The translations under genes and the position numbers were made by a program. Shown piece after piece: positions 1-4,596 of a stretch of DNA of 5,594 bases (its first letter is position 1; every line of letters starts with the position of its first letter). Source of the stretch: JBGPFS01 sp041483455 (GTDB lineage: Bacteria > Chloroflexota > Limnocylindria > Limnocylindrales > CSP1-4); NCBI GenBank assembly GCA_041483455.1, contig JBGPFS010000174.1:1-5594 (forward strand). Reading direction: 5' to 3'. Under the pieces are notes generated by a model. The model was given only the letters and a program-made list of their open reading frames with translations, did no database searches and was not told the origin of the DNA.

Positions 1-279
1 CTGGTGGAGGCCGAGTACGACCTGGTCGTGCTGGCCGTCGGAGTCCAGCCGAACAGCGACGCCCAGGCGCTCTTCCCCGAGGGCGACCTGTCCCTGGACG
101 AGTTCCACTACGTCGCCGAAACGGACGAGGACGCGAACCCAGGCCAGACCAGCATCCCCGGGGTCTACGTGGCCGGCGCCGCCTCCGGTGCCAAGGACAT
201 CGCCGACTCGATCCTGCACGCCGGCTCGACCGTCGCGCAGGTGGCGGCTTACCTCGAGCGGCCGAAGGTGCCGGCATGA
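1..279 (+). CDS. HdrA/QmoA-like FAD-dependent oxidoreductase subunit, C-terminal fragment
   Basis: Only the last 92 residues are visible; the 5' end lies outside the window. The tail has the closing elements of the HdrA/QmoA flavoprotein fold: a hydrophobic strand ending in AVG (YDLVVLAVGVQP), followed by IPGVYVAGAASGAKDIADS, which is the C-terminal FAD-contacting segment of this family. The protein stops soon after this (LERPKVPA) and has no C-terminal cysteine-rich ferredoxin domain. That resembles QmoA rather than methanogen HdrA, which continues into two 4Fe-4S clusters. Its TGA overlaps the ATG of the next HdrA-like gene (ATGA at 276-279), so the two are very probably co-translated and form one complex. 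The family passes electrons through FAD between iron-sulfur clusters in the cytoplasm. The specific partner and substrate cannot be read from the fragment, and its N-terminal cysteines and FAD dinucleotide motif are not visible. Confidence 0.85.
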   Translation: MVEAEYDLVVLAVGVQPNSDAQALFPEGDLSLDEFHYVAETDEDANPGQTSIPGVYVAGAASGAKDIADSILHAGSTVAQVAAYLERPKVPA

Positions 280-2018
280 CCCAGACCGAGCGACGGATCG
301 GCGTCTACGTCTGCCAATGCGGCGGCAACATCTCCGATCACGTGGACATCGACCAGGTGGTCGCGGCCGCCCAGGGCGAGCCCGGCGTGGTGGTGGCGCG
401 CCAGATGATGTTCGCCTGCTCGGATGCCGGCCAGGGGGAGATGGAGCGCGATATCGAGGAGCAGCAGCTCGACGGCCTCGTGGTGGCGTCGTGCTCGCCG
501 AAGCTCCACGTCGTCACCTTCCGGGGGGTGGCCAAGCGGGCCGGCCTGAACCCCTACGAGTACACCCAGGTCAACGTCCGGGAGCAGGCCTCCTGGATCC
601 ACACCGAGGACGAGCAGGGGACGACGAACAAGGCCATCAGCCTCGTCAAGGCCGGCATCGCGCGGACGCGGCTGACCGAGCCGCTCGAGCCGATCGTCGT
701 CGAGACGACGAACCGGACCCTGATCGTCGGCGGCGGCGTGGCCGGGCTGCGGGCGGCGATCGGCCTGGCCGACATCGGGCTCGGCGTGTTCCTGGTCGAG
801 CGCGAGGCGGTGCTCGGGGGCTGGGTCGGCCGATTCGGCGAGATGTACCCGACCGGCAAGAACGGTCGCGAGCTCATCGCCGAGCTCGTCGAGGGCATCC
901 GCCAGCGGCCGTCGATCCGGGTCTTCACCGAAGCGGAGATGGTCAGCAAGTCGGGCAGCTTCGGGAACTACCAGGTCGGCATCCGGGTGGGCGGGGCGAC
1001 CCCGGAGACGCTGACGGTCGAGGTCGGCTCGATCGTCGTGACCACCGGGTTCGAGACCTATCCGCCGGAGGTCGGCGAGTACGGCTACGGGATCGACGGG
1101 GTCGTCACGCTGCCCGGATTCAAGGCGCTGATCGACGGAGCGTCGGGCCCGCTCGCGTATCGCGGGCGGCCGGTCCGGAACGTCGTCTACGTCTACTGCG
1201 TCGGCAGTCGCGAGGCGGCGGGGGAGCCCGGTGCCAACGAGTACTGCTCGCGCTACTGCTGCACGGCGACCGTCGCCGCGTCCGTCCAGCTCGCCTCGCG
1301 CGACGCCCGGATCCACCAGTACCACCTGTACCGCGACATGCGGACCGATGGCAAGTACGAGCTGATGTACACCGAGTCCCGCAAGCTCGGCTCGGTCTAC
1401 CTGAAGTTCGCCGAGGACGCCCCGCCGGCGGTATCGCTCGACGCGGCCGGCCGGCTCGTGGTGACGGTCCGGGACCTCCTGACCGACAGCGAAGAGCTGG
1501 CGATCCCGGCCGACCTGGTCGTCCTGGTCACGGGCATGATCCCGCGCCGCAACGAGGAGCTGATCGGCGCCCTCAAGCTGCCGGTCGACAAGGACGGCTT
1601 CTTCAATGAGATCCACCCGAAGCTCCGGCCGGTCGAGACCGTGGTCGACGGGGTCTACATCGCCGGAGCGTGCCAGGGCCCGAAGAACTCAACTGAGAGC
1701 GTCGCGTCCGGCCTGGCCGCCGTGACCCAGAGCGCGGTCATCCTCAAGAAGGGCTTCGCCGAGCTCGACCCGCTCGTGGCGATCGTCCACACCGGTCCGT
1801 GCACCGCCTGCGGCGAGTGTCTCGAAGCCTGTCCCTACGGGGCGATCGAGATGGCCGTGGCCGGCTCGAAGCCCGCGGCCGTCATCAGCGAGACCGGCTG
1901 CAAGGGGTGTGGCGGTTGCGTGCCGGTCTGCCCGGAGAACGCGATCGACCTGCGCGGCTACACCGACGCCCAGATCACGGCGATGATCGACAGCCTGCTG
2001 GAGGTCCCGGCGGCATGA
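276..2018 (+). CDS. hdrA: HdrA-like iron-sulfur flavoprotein (QmoB/HdrA-type subunit)
   Basis: 580 residues. The N-terminal HdrA domain has CQCGGNISD (C13, C15), FACSDAGQ (C48) and ASCSPKLH (C73), a four-cysteine set typical of the HdrA N-terminal cluster, followed by the family segment NVREQASWIH (100-109). An FAD dinucleotide motif, VGGGVAGLRAA, lies at 151-161, with LVERE and LGG after it. The segment YCVGSRE to YCSRYCC (C308, C324, C328, C329) matches the unusual non-CxxC cluster site of HdrA. The C-terminus is a two-cluster ferredoxin: C509, C512, C515, C519 and C542, C545, C548, C552. Compared with methanogen HdrA (about 650 residues), the ferredoxin inserted in the flavin domain is missing: residues 181-260 hold no cysteine. 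The MvhD-like tail of classical QmoB is also absent. The ATG has GAAGG at 264-268, 7 nt upstream, and overlaps the preceding stop. The predicted role is a cytoplasmic electron hub between the neighbouring HdrA-like subunit and the HdrC-type membrane subunit; a true heterodisulfide substrate is not implied. Confidence 0.92.
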   Translation: MTQTERRIGVYVCQCGGNISDHVDIDQVVAAAQGEPGVVVARQMMFACSDAGQGEMERDIEEQQLDGLVVASCSPKLHVVTFRGVAKRAGLNPYEYTQVNVREQASWIHTEDEQGTTNKAISLVKAGIARTRLTEPLEPIVVETTNRTLIVGGGVAGLRAAIGLADIGLGVFLVEREAVLGGWVGRFGEMYPTGKNGRELIAELVEGIRQRPSIRVFTEAEMVSKSGSFGNYQVGIRVGGATPETLTVEVGSIVVTTGFETYPPEVGEYGYGIDGVVTLPGFKALIDGASGPLAYRGRPVRNVVYVYCVGSREAAGEPGANEYCSRYCCTATVAASVQLASRDARIHQYHLYRDMRTDGKYELMYTESRKLGSVYLKFAEDAPPAVSLDAAGRLVVTVRDLLTDSEELAIPADLVVLVTGMIPRRNEELIGALKLPVDKDGFFNEIHPKLRPVETVVDGVYIAGACQGPKNSTESVASGLAAVTQSAVILKKGFAELDPLVAIVHTGPCTACGECLEACPYGAIEMAVAGSKPAAVISETGCKGCGGCVPVCPENAIDLRGYTDAQITAMIDSLLEVPAA

Positions 2019-2263
2019 ACGCACCGAACCGCGAGCTCCGCGAGATCGTCCGGGAGGAGCCCGTGATGCGGCCCCGGATCCTGGAGGCGCTCGACGACGG
2101 ACCCCGGACCGTTCCCGAGATCGCGGCGGCGATCGACTGCCCGACCCACGAGGTCGTGTTCTGGGTGATGGGCATGCGCCGCTACGGCTACCTGCGCGAG
2201 GTCAAGGGCGCCACCGACGAGGGCTACTTCCGCTACGAAGCGATCGCGAGGGAGCCCACATGA
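2015..2263 (+). CDS. Small winged-helix-like protein embedded in the Hdr/Qmo operon
   Basis: 82 residues. The ATG overlaps the hdrA-like stop (ATGA 2015-2018) and has GGAGGT at 2000-2005 as ribosome site, 9 nt upstream. The pattern reads as a compact winged helix: helix 1 about 18-28 (MRPRILEALDD), then GPRTVPEIAAAI (29-40) as the classic 'sets the helix' turn, a recognition-like helix about 43-56 (PTHEVVFWVMGMRR), and a wing at 57-76 (YGYLREVKG then GYFRYEA). It has only one cysteine (C42), so it is not a small ferredoxin. I do not recognise a named family. It could be a DNA-binding autoregulator of the operon. Equally, its placement inside the cistron order, between two structural subunits, would suit an assembly factor or a small structural subunit using the fold for protein contacts. 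The gene is real by overlap, ribosome site and codon use; the function is inferred. Confidence 0.8.
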   Translation: MNAPNRELREIVREEPVMRPRILEALDDGPRTVPEIAAAIDCPTHEVVFWVMGMRRYGYLREVKGATDEGYFRYEAIAREPT

Positions 2264-2301
2264 CCGTCTCCCGGCTCCGGCGAAGGGACTCCCGCTCATG
2301 A
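2260..2301 (+). other. Candidate 13-codon mini-ORF coupling two cistrons
   Basis: An ATG at 2260 sits inside the TGA of the winged-helix gene (ATGA 2260-2263), 5 nt after GGAG at 2251-2254. It opens a frame encoding MTVSRLRRRDSRS, whose TGA (2299-2301) overlaps the ATG of the qmoC-like gene (ATGA 2298-2301). Ribosomes finishing the winged-helix gene could therefore pass through this mini-ORF and re-initiate on the membrane subunit. The peptide is arginine-rich (5 of 13). The downstream gene also has its own ribosome site (GAAGGGA, 2282-2288), so the mini-ORF may simply be chance. Translation is unproven. Confidence 0.3.
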
Positions 2302-3491
2302 CGGCTCTGCTGGACACCGACCTGCTCACCGACTTGAAGCGCTTCGGCGCGGCCGACGTCTCCGCCTGCTTCAGCTGCGGGACCTGCACGGCGACCTGCC
2401 CGCTGGTCACGGACGACGCGACGTTCCCCCGCCGGATGATCCGCTACGCGCAGGTCGGCCTGCGCGACAAACTGCTCTCGAGCAAGGAGCTGTGGACCTG
2501 TTACGCGTGCGGCGAGTGCTCGGAGACCTGCCCGACCCAGGCCGAGCCGAGCGAGTTCATGGCCGCCGCCCGCCGCTACGCGATCGCCGGCTACGACCGG
2601 ACGGGACTTGCCCGGACGATGTCCACGCGACCCCTGGTCGGGACCTTGATCGCGGTCGCCCTGGCCGCTTTCTTCGCCCTGTTCATGTACGCCGGTCACG
2701 GTCCCCAGAGCACGGCCACGCTCGACATCTTCGGCTTCATCCCCGAGGAGCTCATCCACGAGCTGGGGATCGGCGTGATGGCCCTCGTCTTCCTCGCCGG
2801 CCTGGCCGGGGTCGTGACGATGGTTCGGGCGGTCGGGCGGGCCTGCGGCGTCACCGTGCGCTCGCTCGTCGGCGGTCGCCGTGCAGTGCGGCGATCGCTC
2901 GGTGCGCTGTGGACCGCCCTCGCGGTCGAGACGCTCGGCCAGCGAAGGTACCGCGCCGACTGTGAAGCGGACGAGCCCGGCCGGCCATGGTTCGCCCGGC
3001 GCTGGTTCCTCCATGCCGCCACGATGTGGGGCTTCCTGGGGCTGCTGACCGCGACGATCCTGGACTATGGGCTGGCCCTCCTCGGGATCAAGGCGTCCGG
3101 GACGCCTGTCCCGATCTGGTATCCGGTCCGCCTGCTCGGCACCGTCGCCGGACTCCTCCTCGTCTACGGCGCGACGAGGCTCATCGTCCGGCGACTCCGG
3201 GGAGCGGAGCGGTCGGTCCGCCAGTCGTCCTCCGCCGACTGGACCCTGCTCGCCCTCGTCTGGATCACCGGGATCACCGGGTTCGCCCTGGAGCTCGCCC
3301 TCTACCTGCCGAGCGCCCCGGCCTGGGGCTACTGGGTCTTCCTCTTCCACGTCGCAGTGGCGATGGAGCTGGTCGTCCTGGCCCCGTTCATGAAGCTCGC
3401 CCACGCCGTCTACCGGCCGGTGGCCCTGTTCTTCCTGGCCCTCGCCGCAATGCCCCTGGACGCCGAGCGAGAGGAGGCCGCCGGTGCCTGA
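2298..3491 (+). CDS. qmoC: QmoC-like subunit: HdrC-type 4Fe-4S head fused to cytochrome b-like membrane domain
   Basis: 397 residues. The N-terminal HdrC-type dicluster ferredoxin has C24, C27, C30, C34P (CFSCGTCTATCP) and C68, C71, C74, C78P (CYACGECSETCP), with the family spacer FPRRMIRYAQVG between them. It is followed by a membrane domain of about six hydrophobic segments, near 112-132, 153-176, 236-262, 274-297, 315-337 and 344-368, plus a last hydrophobic stretch at 371-387. Candidate heme-ligating histidines are H154, H239 (in FLHAATMWGF), H351 and H369. This HdrC-plus-HdrE/NarI-like fusion, about 400 residues long, is the architecture of QmoC, which moves electrons between cytoplasmic HdrA-type flavoproteins and membrane quinone. 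The ATG at 2298 has GAAGGGA 9 nt upstream. A basic loop of about 60 residues (177-235) separates the second and third membrane segments. The usual QmoC partner in sulfate reducers is APS reductase, but nothing here shows sulfate metabolism. The symbol reflects architecture, not a proven reaction. Confidence 0.87.
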   Translation: MTALLDTDLLTDLKRFGAADVSACFSCGTCTATCPLVTDDATFPRRMIRYAQVGLRDKLLSSKELWTCYACGECSETCPTQAEPSEFMAAARRYAIAGYDRTGLARTMSTRPLVGTLIAVALAAFFALFMYAGHGPQSTATLDIFGFIPEELIHELGIGVMALVFLAGLAGVVTMVRAVGRACGVTVRSLVGGRRAVRRSLGALWTALAVETLGQRRYRADCEADEPGRPWFARRWFLHAATMWGFLGLLTATILDYGLALLGIKASGTPVPIWYPVRLLGTVAGLLLVYGATRLIVRRLRGAERSVRQSSSADWTLLALVWITGITGFALELALYLPSAPAWGYWVFLFHVAVAMELVVLAPFMKLAHAVYRPVALFFLALAAMPLDAEREEAAGA

Positions 3492-3543
3492 CGCCCCGAC
3501 CCACCGCCCGCAATGCAGCCGCTCGCCTGCCCCGATCTTCGGC

Positions 3544-3595
3544 CGGGCTCCCGCCCGTGCCTTGTCAACGACACCCCGGCTCGTCTCCGCCGGAG
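3544..3595 (+). repeat. Small dyads in the 138-bp gap before the hemerythrin gene
   Basis: The gap 3492-3629 holds no convincing gene. It contains CGGGC-TCCC-GCCCG (3544-3557), a 5-bp all-GC hairpin, and CTCCG-C-CGGAG (3585-3595), a tight dyad. The first could weakly stop transcription after the qmoC-like gene but has no T tract. The second lies about 35 bp before the hemerythrin start and could be an operator half-site pair or an mRNA stem. Short GC dyads are expected by chance in DNA of this composition, so neither is assigned a role. I see no good -35/-10 pair here. Confidence 0.25.
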
Positions 3596-3617
3596 GTGCC
3601 AAGCCGGCCAAGTGCCG

Positions 3618-3623
3618 AGGAGG
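3618..3623 (+). promoter_or_regulatory. Strong Shine-Dalgarno that fixes the hemerythrin start
   Basis: AGGAGG ends 6 nt before the ATG at 3630. It decides between that start and an in-frame ATG at 3513, which would add 39 residues rich in Arg, Pro and Cys that do not look like any hemerythrin segment. It also indicates that this gene is translated independently of the upstream operon. Confidence 0.8.
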
Positions 3624-3629
3624 ACTCCG

Positions 3630-4124
3630 ATGACCCAGACCGTGCCGCATGTGTCGATCGAACACCACGAGCGCCTCATGCACCATGTCGATCTCATGCC
3701 CGCGACCGGCGACCTGATCCTGGCGAGGCCGCTCGCCGAGCTCAGGCCGCACATCGACGAGCTGTCCGGCTTCCTCACCGGGCTCCTCATCCCGCACATG
3801 GATGCCGCCGAGCGCACCTTCTACCCTGAGCTCGAGCGGCTCATGCAGAACCGTCACTCGATGACCCCGATGCGGCGCGAGCACGGCGAGATCCGGCAGC
3901 TGGTGGCCGACCTCGTCCGCCTGCAACAGGTACTGGACGAAGGTCGGCTGCACAAGGGTGGCGCGGTCGAGTTGCACCGGGTGATCTTCCGTCTCTACGC
4001 GTTGCTCAAGGTCCATCTCGCGGTGGAGCAGCTCTACCTCGAGATCGTCGAGCACGGTCTCTCGGCCGAGAGCACCGACGCGCTCGCGGCCGCCATGGAG
4101 CACGCTGGCACGAAGGAGTACTGA
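3630..4124 (+). CDS. Hemerythrin-like (HHE cation-binding domain) protein
   Basis: 164 residues, all alpha-helical in character, with the spacing of the HHE/hemerythrin four-helix bundle. Helix 1 has IEHHERLMHHVD (candidate ligand H18 or H19). Helix 2 has PHMDAAERTFYPELERL (H56 and E61). Helix 3 has MRREHGEIRQLV (H85). Helix 4 has KVHLAVEQLYLEIVEHGL (H129 and E133). The family binds a non-heme di-iron centre and is used for O2, NO or peroxide sensing, O2 delivery, or iron storage and repair; which applies here is not visible. There is no signal peptide or membrane segment, so it is probably cytoplasmic. In helix 2 the acid is five residues after the histidine rather than the more usual four (position +4 is alanine), which may alter ligand geometry. 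It is separated by 138 bp from the Hdr/Qmo operon and 142 bp from the arsR-like gene and has its own ribosome site, so it is probably its own unit or a loosely attached last cistron. Confidence 0.85.
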   Translation: MTQTVPHVSIEHHERLMHHVDLMPATGDLILARPLAELRPHIDELSGFLTGLLIPHMDAAERTFYPELERLMQNRHSMTPMRREHGEIRQLVADLVRLQQVLDEGRLHKGGAVELHRVIFRLYALLKVHLAVEQLYLEIVEHGLSAESTDALAAAMEHAGTKEY

Positions 4125-4126
4125 TC

Positions 4127-4152
4127 CCGATCGGATGGCAGGCCGATCGGCC
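4127..4152 (+). terminator. Hairpin-capable paired palindromes after the hemerythrin gene
   Basis: Two copies of the palindrome CCGATCGG (4127-4134 and 4143-4150) lie 2 bp after the hemerythrin stop, separated by 8 bp. In RNA the copies can pair into an 8-bp stem with an 8-nt loop. The second is part of a perfect 12-bp palindrome, GGCCGATCGGCC (4141-4152). Position right after a stop codon suggests a transcription end, but there is no T tract, so an intrinsic terminator is not established. The alternative is a protein-binding pair of sites. Confidence 0.4.
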
Positions 4153-4177
4153 CGTGCCGAGGTGACGGCCGGCCCGG

Positions 4178-4220
4178 GAACATCTCAGGCTGTGGTGACA
4201 CAGTTGTCGATGTGATGTTC
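4178..4220 (+). promoter_or_regulatory. Nested inverted repeats, candidate ArsR-family operator/promoter region
   Basis: Outer arms GAACATC (4178-4184) and GATGTTC (4214-4220) are a perfect 7-bp inverted repeat across 29 bp. Inside are CTGTG-GTGA-CACAG (4190-4203), a perfect 5-bp dyad, and the overlapping GACA-CAGT-TGTC (4197-4208), plus a tandem GATGTGATGT (4209-4218). The block lies 47 bp before the ArsR-like start and is less GC-rich than its surroundings, as promoters usually are. ArsR-family repressors normally bind imperfect dyads overlapping their own promoter, so this is the best operator candidate in the window. No clean -35/-10 pair could be assigned. Binding is inferred from position and symmetry only. 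Confidence 0.45.
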
Positions 4221-4255
4221 GGTCGGCGCTGCCGGCCCTGCTTTCGACCGTCGCC

Positions 4256-4261
4256 AAGGAG
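4256..4261 (+). promoter_or_regulatory. Shine-Dalgarno selecting the GTG start of the arsR-like gene
   Basis: AAGGAG lies 5 nt before GTG 4267 but 11 nt before the in-frame ATG 4273. The GTG is therefore preferred; the difference is only two residues. Confidence 0.65.
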
Positions 4262-4266
4262 ACGCC

Positions 4267-4596
4267 GTGAGGATGGACCTCCCGGTCCTGCCGGAACTCA
4301 GGTTCCACATCGCCGCGCCAGATGTGGCCGATGCCGCGGCAATCGCGGCGGTGGTCGGCGATCCAGTGCGGGCAGGGATCCTTGCCCTGCTCGGCTCCGG
4401 GCCCCACTGCGTCTGCGAGATGGCGGCCGCGCTCGGGGAGCGCCAGAACAACGTGAGCAACCACCTGGCCCGGCTGCGGCAGGCCGGGCTGGTCCGCGCC
4501 AGTCGACACCGGGTCGATGCGCGCTGGGTCTACTACGAGCGCGATGACGCGGCCTGCGCCGCGGCGCTCGACCGATTGGGCCGCCTCCTCCGATGA
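4267..4596 (+). CDS. ArsR/SmtB-family metalloregulatory repressor
   Basis: 109 residues, the usual length of the family. The order is a helical dimer segment, then VVGDPVRAGILALL (29-42), the sensor-type motif HCVCEMAAAL (47-56; C48, C50), the recognition helix RQNNVSNHLARLRQAGLV (59-76), and a beta-wing RHRVDARWVYYERD (80-93). In ArsR proteins the CVC motif at the start of this helix binds As(III) or Sb(III), or with other cysteines Cd/Pb, and release from DNA follows. Here the third cysteine of E. coli ArsR (CVCDLC) is absent; the only other cysteine is C97 near the C-terminus, so the ligand set, and hence the inducer, is uncertain. The stop overlaps the start of a DUF318/ArsP-type permease (ATGA 4593-4596), the standard layout of an auto-repressed efflux cassette. 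Candidate operator dyads lie just upstream at 4178-4220. Confidence 0.88.
   Translation: MRMDLPVLPELRFHIAAPDVADAAAIAAVVGDPVRAGILALLGSGPHCVCEMAAALGERQNNVSNHLARLRQAGLVRASRHRVDARWVYYERDDAACAAALDRLGRLLR

Noticed and set aside
188..1609. 473-codon + strand open frame overlapping the HdrA-like gene in another frame
   Set aside because: Arg/Gly/Pro-dominated translation with no family features; it would overlap two well-supported genes.
249..1616. Long antisense open frame opposite the HdrA-like gene
   Set aside because: Asp/Arg/Ala-rich with no recognisable motif; the + strand frame holds every HdrA signature.
3513..3629. Upstream in-frame ATG that would extend the hemerythrin by 39 residues
   Set aside because: The extension is Arg/Pro/Cys-rich and unlike hemerythrin, and the perfect AGGAGG at 3618-3623 is correctly spaced only for ATG 3630.
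3492..3629. Possible riboswitch or structured leader before the hemerythrin gene
   Set aside because: Repeated GCCAAG and GTGCC elements and short GC stems are present, but I could match no conserved box of a known riboswitch class, and such stems are common by chance at this GC content.
2202..4103. Very long antisense open frame (over 600 codons) across the qmoC-like and hemerythrin genes
   Set aside because: It is a shadow of GC-rich coding DNA: low-complexity Arg/Gly/Glu/Pro composition, no domain motifs, and it crosses an intergenic gap. The + strand carries clear cysteine motifs and membrane segments.
4191..4219. Sigma-70-like promoter before the arsR-like gene (TTGTCG, TGTGAT or GATGTT as elements)
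   Set aside because: No pair of elements has both acceptable sequence and 16-18 bp spacing, so I did not call specific hexamers.
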